A DNA stretch of 64,000 nucleotides from positions 1 through 64,000 of the forward strand of contig PKXQ01000127.1 in NCBI GenBank assembly GCA_003132405.1, in the 5' to 3' direction. The translations under genes and the position numbers were made by a program. The notes under the pieces are model-generated. The model saw nothing but the letters and a program-made list of their open reading frames with translations. It had not been told where the DNA came from and searched no databases. This document shows, piece after piece, positions 53,061 to 62,176 of the stretch. The stretch is from Acidobacteriaceae bacterium. GTDB lineage: Bacteria > Acidobacteriota > Terriglobia > Terriglobales > Acidobacteriaceae. Each line of letters opens with the position of its first letter. The first letter of the stretch is position 1.

Positions 53061-54368
53061 ATGCCCCAATGTCGCGCCTTCTACGGGCCTTTCCTGTTGC
53101 TTCTCATCGCCGTGCTCTGCGCCGCGGGTGTGTGGACCTATGCCAACCGCGTGTTAATTCCTTATCAGACCGCCGATGCTCTTCTTCAAGACCGTCCCCG
53201 CGGTAATCTTTCGGACCTTTATCCGCGCTGGCTCGGCGCGCGAGAATTGCTGCTCCATGGGCGGGATCCCTACAGTCCTGCCGTCTCGCGTGAGATTCAG
53301 CAAGGCTACTACGGTCGGGCGCTCGACCCGACGCGGCCCGGTGATCCAAAGGATCAGCAGGGATTCGCGTACCCTGTTTATGTCGCCTTCATTCTTGCGC
53401 CGACTATCCATCTTCGGTTTGAGATTGTCCAAAAAGGGTTCTTTTATGTCTTGCTTGGACTCACTTTAGCGTCGATCCCGCTCTGGCTGCGTGCCTTGCG
53501 CTGGCCCGCGCCATGGTGGGTACAGGCTGGGTTCATCGTCTTCACCCTGGGTAGCCTGCCTGTGATGCAAGGCCTCAAACTCCAGCAGATCACCCTCTTG
53601 GTGGCGGCCTTGATCGCGATTGCAGTGGTTCTCTTGATGTCGGATCACATGGTCGCGGCTGGTGTTGTCCTGGCATTAGCGACAATTAAGCCGCAGCTCG
53701 TGTGGCTACTGCTGCTCTGGTTAATGATCTGGACCTGGGGTGACTGGCGGAGCCGCTACCGCTGGGCCGCCTCGTTTCTCGCCACTATGACGGTTTTAGT
53801 GGCTGCTTCGGAATGGTTCCTCCCGCACTGGATTCCCCGATTCTGGCAGGCGTTTCGCGACTACGAGAGTTATACGGCGGGGATCTCGGTGATGCACGAA
53901 TTGATTGGCACCCCATGGAGTTCAGCTCTCGAAGTCCTGGCATTAGCCGCCGTGTTGCAAAAATGTTGGAAGGAGCGTCGGCCGGCGGCGAACACCAGGA
54001 CATTCTCCTCAATCACAGCCCTGACGTTGGCTGCGACCCTTCTTCTCGTGCCTACTTATGCTCCATACAATCAGGTGCTGTTGATTCCAGCGGTCTTGCT
54101 GCTTCTCCACGAACGTCGTTTGATTTGGCGGAGAGGTCCAGCCGACCGAGTGTTGTTCCTGACCGCCGCCACCCTGATCTTTTGGCCCTGGATTTCGAGT
54201 GTCGCGCTGGGAGGGCTCTCTTTTCTACTCCCGCTGGAGACCGTCGAGCGTGGCTGGGCAATACCACTCTGGACTGCACTTCAGATCCCGTTGGGGGTGG
54301 CAAGCCTCACGCTGCTACATTGCTATCGCGGTTTTTTTACGGTACCAGCGGAGCCGCGCACGTCGTAG
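53061..54368 (+). CDS. GT87 / DUF2029-type membrane protein
   Basis: 435 residues. A first helix (about 8-26) is followed by NLSDLYPRWLGARELLLHGR and DPYSPAVSREIQQGYYG, the acidic loop of the family. About ten more helices follow, with LPVMQGLKLQQITLLVAALI and ATIKPQLVWLLLLWLMIWTW equivalent to the QGQ and KP/KF blocks of GT87. A soluble Cys-containing stretch (LQKCWKERRPAANTRTF) lies near residue 300. It is the intact relative of the fragment at 51233. Confidence 0.85.
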   Translation: MPQCRAFYGPFLLLLIAVLCAAGVWTYANRVLIPYQTADALLQDRPRGNLSDLYPRWLGARELLLHGRDPYSPAVSREIQQGYYGRALDPTRPGDPKDQQGFAYPVYVAFILAPTIHLRFEIVQKGFFYVLLGLTLASIPLWLRALRWPAPWWVQAGFIVFTLGSLPVMQGLKLQQITLLVAALIAIAVVLLMSDHMVAAGVVLALATIKPQLVWLLLLWLMIWTWGDWRSRYRWAASFLATMTVLVAASEWFLPHWIPRFWQAFRDYESYTAGISVMHELIGTPWSSALEVLALAAVLQKCWKERRPAANTRTFSSITALTLAATLLLVPTYAPYNQVLLIPAVLLLLHERRLIWRRGPADRVLFLTAATLIFWPWISSVALGGLSFLLPLETVERGWAIPLWTALQIPLGVASLTLLHCYRGFFTVPAEPRTS

Positions 54369-54454
54369 AATGCTGTGGGGTTCGTATCAAGTGCTGGCAT
54401 ATTTTGCTAGCATGATGGCCATTATCACGACGGTCGCAGGAGAGTTCAGCGCAA

Positions 54455-56101
54455 ATGTCAGCTTCGTCGCATTCGGGCATATCCAGTATTTTTCCTATCG
54501 CTATTTTTGTACAGGGAAGCGATCAGCAGACGCTTTCGCTGAATCACACTCCTTATACGGTGGGGCGCAAGGTTGACCGCGATCTGGTGATTGCGGATCC
54601 GCGAGTGTCGCGCGAGCATGCTTCGATCGTGGCGGAAAATGGCGAGTTTTTTGTTGTCGACCTGGGAAGCAAGCACGGGACGTTTGTTAACGGCGAGAAG
54701 GTCGATCGCCATAAACTGCAGCGCAATGATCGTCTGGAATTTGGCGCGCGCGATGTTGCCTACCTGATTTTCCATCCCCTGCACACTACATCGAATACGG
54801 CTAGGGAGTTTCTCAGCCAAATCTCGGGCATACAGATTGCGCCCGAGGCCAGCGATCTGGAAAAGCTGACGCTCTTCATGGAGGCGGCGCGCAAGCTGAA
54901 TACGATCGGTGTGCTGGATGAGATTCTGATGACGCTGATCGATGCGACGCTCAAATTGACGCGCGCGGAACGCGGATATATTTTTCTGCGCGACGTGGAA
55001 GGGGCGCTGACGCTGGCGGCGGGGCGCAACTCGAAGGGCGAGCCGCTGCTTGACGACAAGACAATCTCGCGTTCTGTACTCGATGGGGCATTGACCTCGA
55101 ACTCCGAATACCTGGTCACCGATACGAGCCAGATGCTCGACGTGAAGGAGCGGCAGAGCATTGTGGCGTTCGATCTGCGGACGGTGATTTGTATGCCGCT
55201 GCGCAAGCCGATCGTGCAGACTACGCGCGCGGATCAGCCGGCGGGCGGCGAGGTAATGGGCGCGCTCTATGTGGATTCTCGGTTTGCTTCGCGCGATATC
55301 ACGAGCGTCAGCCACGACATTCTACGCGCGATCGCGACAGAAGCCGCGCAATTGATCGAGAATGCGAGGCTGGTGCAGGCCGAAGAGGCGGGACGTCGCT
55401 ATCAGCAGGAGCTGTCGATTGCGGCGTCAATTCAGCAGCGGCTTTTGGCGGTGACGCTGCCGGAAGTGCCATTTGCGCGGGTGAATGGGCGCAACATGTC
55501 TTGTAAAGAAATCGGCGGCGATTTCTTTGAGGCGGTGAATACGCCGCAAGGGCTGGCTGTCGTGCTGGCGGATGTTAGCGGCAAGGGAGTATCGGCGGCG
55601 CTGCTGGCTTCGATTCTGCAGGGGATGGTTTATTCGCAACTGATTTCGGGGATGCCGCTGACGGAGATTGTCGATGCGGTCAATCGCTTTTTCACCTACA
55701 AACATATTGGTGAGAAGTACGCGACCATGATCATCACGCGGCTACGCAATGACGGCGATCTGGAATATGTGAATTGCGGGCATGTTCCGCCGGTGTGGAT
55801 TTGCGGCAAAGAAGTGTTGCGGCCGGCGCATGGGAACTTGCCGGTGGGATTGCTGGCCGATGCAACGTATTCGAGCGATCGCTGCCAGATGCGGCCGGGA
55901 GATCGGCTGATTCTGGTGACGGACGGTGTGACTGAGGCGGAGAATGCGCGCGGAGATATGTTCGATAGCGAGCGATTGGAGCAGGTGGCGGGGAAAAGCT
56001 CGTCGATGGAGGATGTGTTCAGCGCGGTGGCGGATTTTTGCGGAGGCACGCCGCTGAATGACGATTGCACGGTGGTGGAACTCTTCTACACGGGCAACTA
56101 G
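54455..56101 (+). CDS. FHA-GAF-PP2C (SpoIIE/RsbU-type) Ser phosphatase
   Basis: 548 residues. An FHA domain (about 15-105) has YTVGRKVDRDLVIADPRVSR, EHASI and LGSKHGTFVNGEKV. A GAF domain (about 135-300) follows with GVLDEILMTLIDATLKLTRA and ERGYIFLRD. A short helix precedes the PP2C_SIG domain (about 315-545), with KEIGGDFFEAVNTPQGLAVV, LADVSGKGVSAALLASIL, LVTDGVTEAENARGDMF and NDDCTVVELF. Metal Asp residues are present. Such proteins switch partner-switching or kinase pathways; FHA would bind a phospho-Thr target, so pairing with Ser/Thr kinases such as that at 27089 is plausible. AGGAGA precedes the ATG. Confidence 0.94.
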   Translation: MSASSHSGISSIFPIAIFVQGSDQQTLSLNHTPYTVGRKVDRDLVIADPRVSREHASIVAENGEFFVVDLGSKHGTFVNGEKVDRHKLQRNDRLEFGARDVAYLIFHPLHTTSNTAREFLSQISGIQIAPEASDLEKLTLFMEAARKLNTIGVLDEILMTLIDATLKLTRAERGYIFLRDVEGALTLAAGRNSKGEPLLDDKTISRSVLDGALTSNSEYLVTDTSQMLDVKERQSIVAFDLRTVICMPLRKPIVQTTRADQPAGGEVMGALYVDSRFASRDITSVSHDILRAIATEAAQLIENARLVQAEEAGRRYQQELSIAASIQQRLLAVTLPEVPFARVNGRNMSCKEIGGDFFEAVNTPQGLAVVLADVSGKGVSAALLASILQGMVYSQLISGMPLTEIVDAVNRFFTYKHIGEKYATMIITRLRNDGDLEYVNCGHVPPVWICGKEVLRPAHGNLPVGLLADATYSSDRCQMRPGDRLILVTDGVTEAENARGDMFDSERLEQVAGKSSSMEDVFSAVADFCGGTPLNDDCTVVELFYTGN

Positions 56102-56188
56102 AAGTGACAACTAAATGGATTACCTTGGTGATCTTCTGCTGAATGGGCAGGGGCCATTAGACTCACATTTCAGTTGAGAACAACGGCC

Positions 56189-56548
56189 ATGACCCTTTCC
56201 CCTCGATCCTCTTTTCCAGTTTTTCCTTTGGCGCTTACCATTCTTTTGTGCACGGTCTTCACGCACTCTTCGTTCTCACAATCACAGTCTGACGTTACAG
56301 GCAAACGCCGCTTGTTGGAGCGCTCTCAGCCTGCTTATCCGTCACTGGCACGGACCCTGCGGTTGGAGGGAGTGGTTCGGCTCGAGGCCGTGGTTTCTCC
56401 GGATGGGAGTGTCAAGGCGGTGGGGATAAAAGACGGTCATCCAGTTTTGGCCGATGCGGCAGCGAGCGCGGTGCGGCATTGGAAATGGGAACGAGCGTCT
56501 CAGGAGTCGACGGAATTGGTCGAAGTAAAGTTTACCCGCTCCGATTAA
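56189..56548 (+). CDS. Exported TonB C-terminal-domain protein
   Basis: 119 residues from ATG 56189 (TTG 56174 is an unlikely earlier start). A signal peptide (about 1-30, ending SSFSQSQS) is followed by one TonB-type C-terminal domain: SQPAYPSLARTLRLEGVVRL, EAVVSPDGSVKAVGI, then AASAVRHWKWERA. It lacks a membrane anchor and Pro-rich linker. Small stand-alone TonB-like proteins are common in Acidobacteria; the role is unknown. Confidence 0.88.
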   Translation: MTLSPRSSFPVFPLALTILLCTVFTHSSFSQSQSDVTGKRRLLERSQPAYPSLARTLRLEGVVRLEAVVSPDGSVKAVGIKDGHPVLADAAASAVRHWKWERASQESTELVEVKFTRSD

Positions 56549-56553
56549 TCTCT

Positions 56554-57381
56554 CTACGGCCGAGCGCTTTTGTGAATTTCAACCGTCGACCAGGTTTTAT
56601 CCGCCGCGTGACATAGTTTCTCCAGCGCGCAATCGGCGCACTTTGGTGTGCGCGCAATGCATAGCTTTCTTCCGTGCCAGATCACTTCGTGGGAAAAGTC
56701 CGTCCAGCGTTCTTGAGGAATGATTCGCATCAGGTCTTCTTCAATTTTTCGCGGATCTTCCTGCTTCGTCAGCTCCAGCCGGCGCGAGATTCGCGTGACG
56801 TGCGTATCGACGACGATGCCGTCATTCTTTTTGAACCAGGTGCCGAGGACGACGTTCGCTGTTTTGCGAGCTACGCCTGGGATGGTTAGTAACTCGTCCA
56901 TCGTTTGGGGAACATCGCCGCCAAAGTCTGCGATTATCTTGCGCGCCGCGCCCACTACGGATTTTGACTTGTTGCGGAAGAAGCCGGTGGAGCGGATGTC
57001 GGGCTCCAGTTGCTCGGGCTCGAGCGCGGCGAAAGCCTGGAGGATGGGATATTTTTCGAAAATAATGGGAGTCACCATGTTGACCCGCACGTCGGTGCAT
57101 TGGGCGGAGAGAATCGTCGCCACCAGTAGTTCCCACGCGCTGTGGTGGGTGAGAGCGCAGGTTGCTCCGGCGTAGAGTTCATCGAGACCGGCGATGATTT
57201 GGCGCACGCGCTCGGGGGCTAATGGGTTATAGGAAGAAGCGCGGCTGGCTGCGGCTTTCGGACGTGGTACAGATTTCTTTTTCGTAGGCGCGGGCTTGGG
57301 CAGCTTTGGAGCGGTCGACCGGCGCGCGCCTTCCTGGCGTCCACTGCGGCTGGGTTGACGGGGTGTGTTGCCGCGAGCCAT
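56554..57381 (-). CDS. nth: Endonuclease III
   Basis: 275 residues. The extra N-terminal 60 residues (Lys/Pro/Arg-rich) are basic and disordered-looking and probably help bind DNA. The catalytic domain has ILSAQCTDVRVN, the helix-hairpin-helix TIPGVARKTANVVLG with catalytic Lys, and VVDTHVTRISRRL with catalytic Asp. The 4Fe-4S cluster ligands are in CIARTPKCADCALEKLC. It removes oxidised pyrimidines and nicks the AP site. GGAGG is 5 bases before the ATG. Convergent with the TonB-domain gene, 5 bases apart. Confidence 0.96.
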   Translation of the reverse strand: MARGNTPRQPSRSGRQEGARRSTAPKLPKPAPTKKKSVPRPKAAASRASSYNPLAPERVRQIIAGLDELYAGATCALTHHSAWELLVATILSAQCTDVRVNMVTPIIFEKYPILQAFAALEPEQLEPDIRSTGFFRNKSKSVVGAARKIIADFGGDVPQTMDELLTIPGVARKTANVVLGTWFKKNDGIVVDTHVTRISRRLELTKQEDPRKIEEDLMRIIPQERWTDFSHEVIWHGRKLCIARTPKCADCALEKLCHAADKTWSTVEIHKSARP

Positions 57382-57504
57382 GGTGTCCTCCTGAGCAGTG
57401 GCTTATGGTAACAAAGGCGTGCGCGGGTCCGCCAAAAGTAACTGGCGCTCTGATTGACGGGTTGGCGGGGGCGTGAGTAGTCTGAGAACTAAAGGAAAAA
57501 ACTT

Positions 57505-57729
57505 GTGGCTGTGAAGAGCATCAAACTCGGGCAGGTCTGGCGGCAGGATGCAACCGGCCAGGATCATCTTGTCACTAAGGTTTACAGCGAAGTGTTCACG
57601 CAGTACGCGGTGCTGCGTCCGGCAGAGGTCAACGCGCCTGATGCGCCCGTGGTGAAGGTGAAGGTCGCAAAGTTGGCGGAGGGCGTGACCTTGCCCGGCT
57701 TCAGCTTCACGCAAGAAGGGGCGTTTTGA
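57505..57729 (+). CDS. Small conserved-looking hypothetical protein
   Basis: 74 residues from GTG 57505, with AAAGGA about 8 bases upstream. KSIKLGQVWRQDATGQDHLV and TKVYSEVFTQYAVLRPAE alternate polar and hydrophobic residues, suggesting a small beta barrel or SH3-like fold. It ends LPGFSFTQEGAF. No enzymatic motif. Codon use fits the genome. The following gap is filled by a hairpin repeat. Confidence 0.7.
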   Translation: MAVKSIKLGQVWRQDATGQDHLVTKVYSEVFTQYAVLRPAEVNAPDAPVVKVKVAKLAEGVTLPGFSFTQEGAF

Positions 57730-57738
57730 AGAACATCT

Positions 57739-57836
57739 GGTGATCTGGTGATCGGGCCATCGGGTGATCGAAAATCTACATCCGGATACCGCCCACACTT
57801 TTGACTTCCGATCACCCGATCGCCCGATGACCCGAT
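57739..57836. repeat. Hairpin of inverted GGTGATCGGG / CCCGATCACC repeats
   Basis: Left arm 57739-57770 (GGTGATCTGGTGATCGGGCC and on) and right arm 57809-57836 (CGATCACCCGATCGCCCGAT and on) are inverted degenerate repeats with a 38-base spacer. It fills the gap between the small hypothetical gene and dedA, both on the plus strand. The unit is the same as in the arrays at 34513 and 45142. Confidence 0.85.
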
Positions 57837-57857
57837 TTCTGCAATGACCCTATATCC

Positions 57858-58487
57858 ATGACCGAGAAAATTCTCACCTTACTTTTTGCTTTTATCAGTG
57901 CTCTGGTGGCGGCTACGGGCTACTTGGGGATTACGCTGCTCATGGCAATTGAATCGGCATGCATTCCGCTGCCTTCGGAATTGATCATGCCTTTTGCTGG
58001 CTACCTTGTTTATACGGGTGCGATGAAGTTGCTTTGGGTGGCGACGGCGGGGGCGATTGGATGCAACCTGGGCTCGCTGGTCGCTTATGAGATTGGCTGT
58101 TACGGCGGTCGTCCGCTGGTGGAGCGCTACGGGCGCTGGGTTTTGATGGGACGGCGGGAACTTGATTGGGCTGACCATTTCTTTCAACGCTGGGGATATA
58201 TGGCGGTATTTTTTGGGCGACTGCTCCCGGTAGTCCGTACATTTATTGCGCTGCCTGCAGGCGTCGCGCGCATGCCGCGCGGCAAATTTCACATTTATAC
58301 ATTTCTCGGATCGTGGCCGTGGTGCCTGGCGCTGGCTTACTTTGGGATGAAGCTGGGCGAGAACTGGCGGTCGCTGGGGAAATACTTCCACAAGTTCGAT
58401 GCGGTGATTGGCGCGTTTCTGGTGGCAGGCATTGTGTGGTTTGTTTGGTCGCACTGGCAGAATCGGCTACGGGCTGAGGAAAGCTAG
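57858..58487 (+). CDS. DedA-family membrane protein
   Basis: 209 residues, with LLMAIESACIPLPSELIMPF near residues 30-50, GSLVAYEIGCYGG, then FFGRLLPVVRTFIALPAGVA near 118-137. The family signature is ExxxxPxPxE and FxR(x)xPxxR. About five helices, two of them re-entrant. DedA proteins are proton-coupled transporters; relatives recycle the undecaprenyl-phosphate carrier lipid. A TATATC element ends one base before the ATG, so the start may be leaderless or the promoter lies further upstream. Confidence 0.94.
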   Translation: MTEKILTLLFAFISALVAATGYLGITLLMAIESACIPLPSELIMPFAGYLVYTGAMKLLWVATAGAIGCNLGSLVAYEIGCYGGRPLVERYGRWVLMGRRELDWADHFFQRWGYMAVFFGRLLPVVRTFIALPAGVARMPRGKFHIYTFLGSWPWCLALAYFGMKLGENWRSLGKYFHKFDAVIGAFLVAGIVWFVWSHWQNRLRAEES

Positions 58488-58523
58488 CTTGGATCGCTAA
58501 AATTCCCGAAATAAAATTACTCT

Positions 58524-58550
58524 GTCATCCTTCGCTTCGCTCAGGATGAC
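58524..58550. terminator. GTCATCCT...AGGATGAC hairpin between convergent genes
   Basis: 8-bp arms with an 11-base loop (TCGCTTCGCTC), between dedA and the SnoaL-like gene which converge on it. It probably terminates both. The string CTTCGCTTCGCTCAGGATGA is a widely dispersed repeat in related genomes (from memory). Confidence 0.6.
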
Positions 58551-58601
58551 AATCCGGAATTAAAGCGCGAGTTCAGGACTGATTCATACCAGCTGTGCTT
58601 G

Positions 58602-59012
58602 CTATCCGGGCCTAGCCAGTTGCGACGCGACTAACTTCCACTCCCCATCGCGCTTCCGCAAAACATCCATATAAACGTAACGGACGGCGGAGCGCTTGCC
58701 GTTTGTTTCCACTTCGTCTGATTCTGCTCCATGGACGACGGCGGTGTCGCCGAAGAGGCGAATCTTGCGCGCGGTCGAGATGATGGAGGGATAGCGGATG
58801 GCGCCGGTGCGAAAATTATTTAATATATCTTGTTTGGTGAAGGCTTGGCCGGCTTCGTTGTATTGCACGTAGTCGTCGGCAAAGATTTGGGACAGTACGG
58901 CTAGATCGGCGGTCATCAGGGCTTTGTCTCCGGCCTCGTGCAGGGCTAGGATCTGCTGTTCGTCGCTGTCAGTATGAGTATCATTTTGCTTTTCGCTTTG
59001 CGGATCTGACAT
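58602..59012 (-). CDS. SnoaL/DUF4440-like (NTF2-fold) protein
   Basis: 136 residues. NTF2-like pattern: LALHEAGDKALMTADLAVLS, QIFADDYVQYNEAGQAFTKQ, ILNNFRTGAIRYPS, then ARKIRLFGDTAVVHGAE and YMDVLRKRDGEWKLVASQ. A cone-shaped fold, commonly found in stress-linked or small-ligand-binding proteins. No catalytic residues can be assigned. Starts with a hydrophilic tail instead of a signal peptide. Confidence 0.9.
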   Translation of the reverse strand: MSDPQSEKQNDTHTDSDEQQILALHEAGDKALMTADLAVLSQIFADDYVQYNEAGQAFTKQDILNNFRTGAIRYPSIISTARKIRLFGDTAVVHGAESDEVETNGKRSAVRYVYMDVLRKRDGEWKLVASQLARPG

Positions 59013-59082
59013 CTACGTTCTCACCTACTTTCTTTGTCCATCTTCCACAAATGTGCAATCTCACGCTAGTCTTGAGAGCGAC

Positions 59083-59820
59083 ATGGGACTTCTGAGTCAC
59101 CTTCTATATCCGTGGGGAATCATCTTGCAGGGGCTGGCCATCGTTCACTTCATACGGCGGCGGCCGGATAACTATTGGTTTTTTATCATTCTGTTTCTGG
59201 GCGCGCCGGGGGCGATTATTTATTTGCTGGTGGAGGCGCTGCCTGATATTGGACTGGTCGGCCAATCGTTTAAAGTTTTTCCGCGGCGGCGGCGCATTGC
59301 TGAGCTGATAGCTGCGATTCGGGAGAATCCTTCGGCAGGAAATTATGAAGAGCTTGGTGGCCTCTACATGGATGACGGCGACTACGCGCAGGCGCGCGCT
59401 GCCTTTGATACGGCAATTGCCGCGCGGGCCGATACTCTCGATCCTTTCTATCGGCGCGGAGTTTGCGCCATTCTTTTAGGTGACGCCGGGGCTGCGTTGC
59501 CTGACCTGGAGAGGACCGTCTCCAAAGAGCCGGACTATGATTTCGGACGAGCCGCCGGATTGCTCGCTCACGCCTACGCGCAGACGGGACAAAAAGAAAA
59601 GGCCGAGGCGCTCTTTCGGCAGGTGACGATTACGTCGACGTTGTCGGAGACATATTTGAATTTCGCGGAGTTGTTGGCCTCTGAGGGACGAAACGCCGAG
59701 GCACGCGAGTGGGCGCAGAAGGTGCTGGATAAGAAGGCGACTATGCCGGGGTATTTGAAGCGGCGAGAGAGACCGTGGTTTCGGCGGGCGAGCGAAGTGC
59801 TGAAGAGGGTGTCGACTTAG
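59083..59820 (+). CDS. Membrane-anchored TPR protein
   Basis: 245 residues from ATG 59083 (MGLLSHLLYPWGIILQ). Two helices lie at the N-terminus (about 5-23 and 29-52, ending LVEALPD), then TPR-like units from about residue 85: NYEELGGLYMDDGDYAQARA, DPFYRRGVCAILLGDAGAAL, AAGLLAHAYAQTGQKEKAEA and TYLNFAELLASEGRNAEA. The N-terminal part with the phospholipase-D-nuclease-like leader (FFIILFLGAPGAIIYLL) is typical of a group annotated as tetratricopeptide proteins. Confidence 0.88.
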   Translation: MGLLSHLLYPWGIILQGLAIVHFIRRRPDNYWFFIILFLGAPGAIIYLLVEALPDIGLVGQSFKVFPRRRRIAELIAAIRENPSAGNYEELGGLYMDDGDYAQARAAFDTAIAARADTLDPFYRRGVCAILLGDAGAALPDLERTVSKEPDYDFGRAAGLLAHAYAQTGQKEKAEALFRQVTITSTLSETYLNFAELLASEGRNAEAREWAQKVLDKKATMPGYLKRRERPWFRRASEVLKRVST

Positions 59821-59833
59821 AAGGCCGGTGCGT

Positions 59834-60205
59834 TTACAGATTTTGCCACACGCATCGATCCAGTTTGCTGACGCTTGGATCGTCTGCCCGGTAGCGTACT
59901 AATACTTGCTGATGGACGAGAACGTTGTGACGAGCAGCGAGTACTCTCTTCTTTGAAAATTGCGGGAATAACGGTTGCCAAAAAGATTCACCCGTGTAAG
60001 GACCGTCGTCCCCGATTGAGAACTTGTAGGCTACGGCCAGCCGGAGCGTCTCGCCGCCTTCGGGATCGTGGACCCTCTCAACGTCGACTGCGGTGACCTC
60101 GCCAACTGTCTCGGGCCATCGCCAAGACCACAGTGTCGAAATCTTGTCGTATAGATTCTCAAACACAGTGGCTGCACAGTAGAAGATAGTAGACGCATTC
60201 GTCAA
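59834..60205 (-). CDS. DUF3592-like protein
   Basis: 123 residues. WPETVGEVTAVDVERVHDPE, LRLAVAYKFSIGDDGPYTGE and RVLAARHNVLVHQQVLVRYR resemble the DUF3592 beta domain: a strand pair, then KY-like and V.VRY positions followed by DDPS. The N-terminal helix is amphipathic and too polar to be sure of membrane insertion. Function unknown. Confidence 0.75.
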   Translation of the reverse strand: MTNASTIFYCAATVFENLYDKISTLWSWRWPETVGEVTAVDVERVHDPEGGETLRLAVAYKFSIGDDGPYTGESFWQPLFPQFSKKRVLAARHNVLVHQQVLVRYRADDPSVSKLDRCVWQNL

Positions 60206-60256
60206 GATTGGCCGCCAGAGCTAGCTGCCCTTGGCCAAAATGCTATCCTTCCCTCG

Positions 60257-61510
60257 ATGCGAATTTCTTACCTTGAATGCACGCGCTGCGGAGAGCATTT
60301 TTCTGCTGATCGTCCGCTGAATGTTTGCCCTAATGATGGTGGAGTGCTTTTTGTTCGCTACGATATTGCCGGGTTGAAAGGGAAGTTGCGCCGCGAAGAT
60401 TTGTCGGGGCGCATGGCTAGCATGTGGCGTTATGCCGAGGTTTTGCCAGAACTTCCTGGAAATGAGAAGCCCGTTACGCTGGGCGAGGGATTTACTCCTT
60501 TGCTTCCCAGCCGCGAGTTTGCACATGTTTTTATCAAGGATGAAGGGCTGAATCCCACGGGATCGTTCAAGGCGCGGGGCATGTCGGCTGCGGTGACTAT
60601 GGCTCGGCATTATGGATTGAAGAAGCTGGCGGCTCCTTCGGCGGGAAATGCTGGCGGGGCGCTGGCGGCTTATGCGGCGGCGGCGGGGATTGAGGCTCAT
60701 ATTTTTATGCCGAAGGATGTGCCTTTGGCGAATCGCATGGAGTGCGATTACTACGGCGCGCATGTCACGCTGGTGGATGGGCTGATCAGCGATTGCGGGC
60801 GCATGGTGGCCGAGCGCATAAAGAAAGACGGGTGGCCGAAAAATAACGACGGATGGTTCGACGTGTCGACGCTCAAGGAGCCGTTCCGCGTCGAGGGCAA
60901 GAAGACGATGGGGTACGAGGTGGCAGAACAGCTGGGGTGGAAACTGCCGGACGCGATTATCTATCCGACGGGCGGCGGCGTGGGGATGATTGGGATGTGG
61001 AAGGCGTTTGATGAGATGGAGGAGTTGGGATGGATTGGTGGCGAGCGTCCGAAGATGATTACGGTGCAGGCGGCGGGCTGCGCGCCGATTGTGAAGGCTT
61101 GGGAAGCGGGGAAGAGCTCCGCGGATAAGTGGGTCAGCGAGATGTGGGTTGGGGCTGAGACCTTTGCGGCGGGGCTGCGCGTGCCCAAGGCTTATGGGGA
61201 TTATCTGATTCTCGACATCCTCGAAAAGAGCCACGGGACCGCGGTGACCGCGACGGACGAAGAAATTCTGGCGGCGATGCGACACTGGGCCAGCGTGGAG
61301 GGAGTTTTTGCTGCTCCTGAGGGAGCGGCGTCGCTGGTTGCTTATTGGAAGCTGCGGGCCAGCGGATTTTTCGGCGCCGAGGATACGGTTGTGCTGTTTA
61401 ATACGGGGTCGGCCTACAAGTATCTCGATGTGATTGAGGCGCGGGAGAGAAAGGCGCGGGTCGAGTTGCCCGCTACGCGCAGTATTGGTGGGATCATCGG
61501 GCCGTATTAG
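60257..61510 (+). CDS. thrC: Threonine synthase
   Basis: 417 residues. A zinc-ribbon-like N-terminus (C8, C11, C24 in YLECTRCGEHF and LNVCPNDGG) is followed by the fold-type II PLP domain. The Schiff-base Lys K105 is in NPTGSFKARG, APSAGNAGGALAAYAAAAG binds the PLP phosphate or side chain, IYPTGGGVGMIGMWKAFDEM is the glycine loop, and VLFNTGSAYKYLD closes the chain. It converts O-phosphohomoserine to threonine. TATCCT stands 7 bases before the ATG, suggesting a leaderless mRNA. pcm starts 5 bases after the stop. Confidence 0.94.
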   Translation: MRISYLECTRCGEHFSADRPLNVCPNDGGVLFVRYDIAGLKGKLRREDLSGRMASMWRYAEVLPELPGNEKPVTLGEGFTPLLPSREFAHVFIKDEGLNPTGSFKARGMSAAVTMARHYGLKKLAAPSAGNAGGALAAYAAAAGIEAHIFMPKDVPLANRMECDYYGAHVTLVDGLISDCGRMVAERIKKDGWPKNNDGWFDVSTLKEPFRVEGKKTMGYEVAEQLGWKLPDAIIYPTGGGVGMIGMWKAFDEMEELGWIGGERPKMITVQAAGCAPIVKAWEAGKSSADKWVSEMWVGAETFAAGLRVPKAYGDYLILDILEKSHGTAVTATDEEILAAMRHWASVEGVFAAPEGAASLVAYWKLRASGFFGAEDTVVLFNTGSAYKYLDVIEARERKARVELPATRSIGGIIGPY

Positions 61511-61515
61511 GCTGC

Positions 61516-62136
61516 ATGGACGCTACTTCCCAGCGCGAAGAGATGGTGCGGGTGCAACTTGCGGCACGCGGGATTCGCGATGCTCGCGTGCTTGAGGCTA
61601 TGCGGCGCGTGCCGCGACATGAGTTTGTTCTCGAGGCTTATCGAGATGAGGCTTACGAAGATCATCCATTGCCCATAGGTGTGGACCAGACGATTTCGCA
61701 GCCTTATATTGTGGCGGCGATGCTGGAGCAGCTTGCTTTGCGGGCTGGTGACCGCATTCTTGAAATTGGCACCGGTTCGGGATATGTGACGGCGTTGCTT
61801 TCGGTGTTATGCGCGGAGGTGTATTCGGTGGAGCGTCATGCTGCGCTGGCGAGTGAAGCGGAGGCAACGCTGCGGCGCTTGGGATATTTGAATGTGGGCA
61901 TTCGCACCGGCGATGGGCGGTTGGGGTGGGTGGAGTATGCGCCGTTCGATGCGATCCTAGTTTCGGCGGCTACGGCGGAGATGCCTCCGGCTTTGTTTGC
62001 GCAGTTGACGGAGGGCGGACGGATGATTTTGCCGGTGGGTCCGTCGTCGAGCCAGGAATTGCAATTGATTACGAAGAGCGGCGGAGAGGCTGAGGTGAAG
62101 ATATTGGAAGGCTGCCGGTTTGTGCCGCTGGTGTAG
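61516..62136 (+). CDS. pcm: Protein-L-isoaspartate O-methyltransferase
   Basis: 206 residues. Family motifs: DARVLEAMRRVPRHEFV, DHPLPIGVDQTISQPYIVA, SAM-binding ILEIGTGSGYVTALLS, VYSVERHAALA, and PFDAILVSAATAEMPPALFA, GGRMILPVG. It methylates isoaspartyl residues to start their repair. It follows thrC by 5 bases, so it is probably in the same transcript. Confidence 0.96.
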   Translation: MDATSQREEMVRVQLAARGIRDARVLEAMRRVPRHEFVLEAYRDEAYEDHPLPIGVDQTISQPYIVAAMLEQLALRAGDRILEIGTGSGYVTALLSVLCAEVYSVERHAALASEAEATLRRLGYLNVGIRTGDGRLGWVEYAPFDAILVSAATAEMPPALFAQLTEGGRMILPVGPSSSQELQLITKSGGEAEVKILEGCRFVPLV

Positions 62137-62176
62137 GGCGCGGTGGACGGGGGGTTAGAAAGGAGAAAAAATCGCC

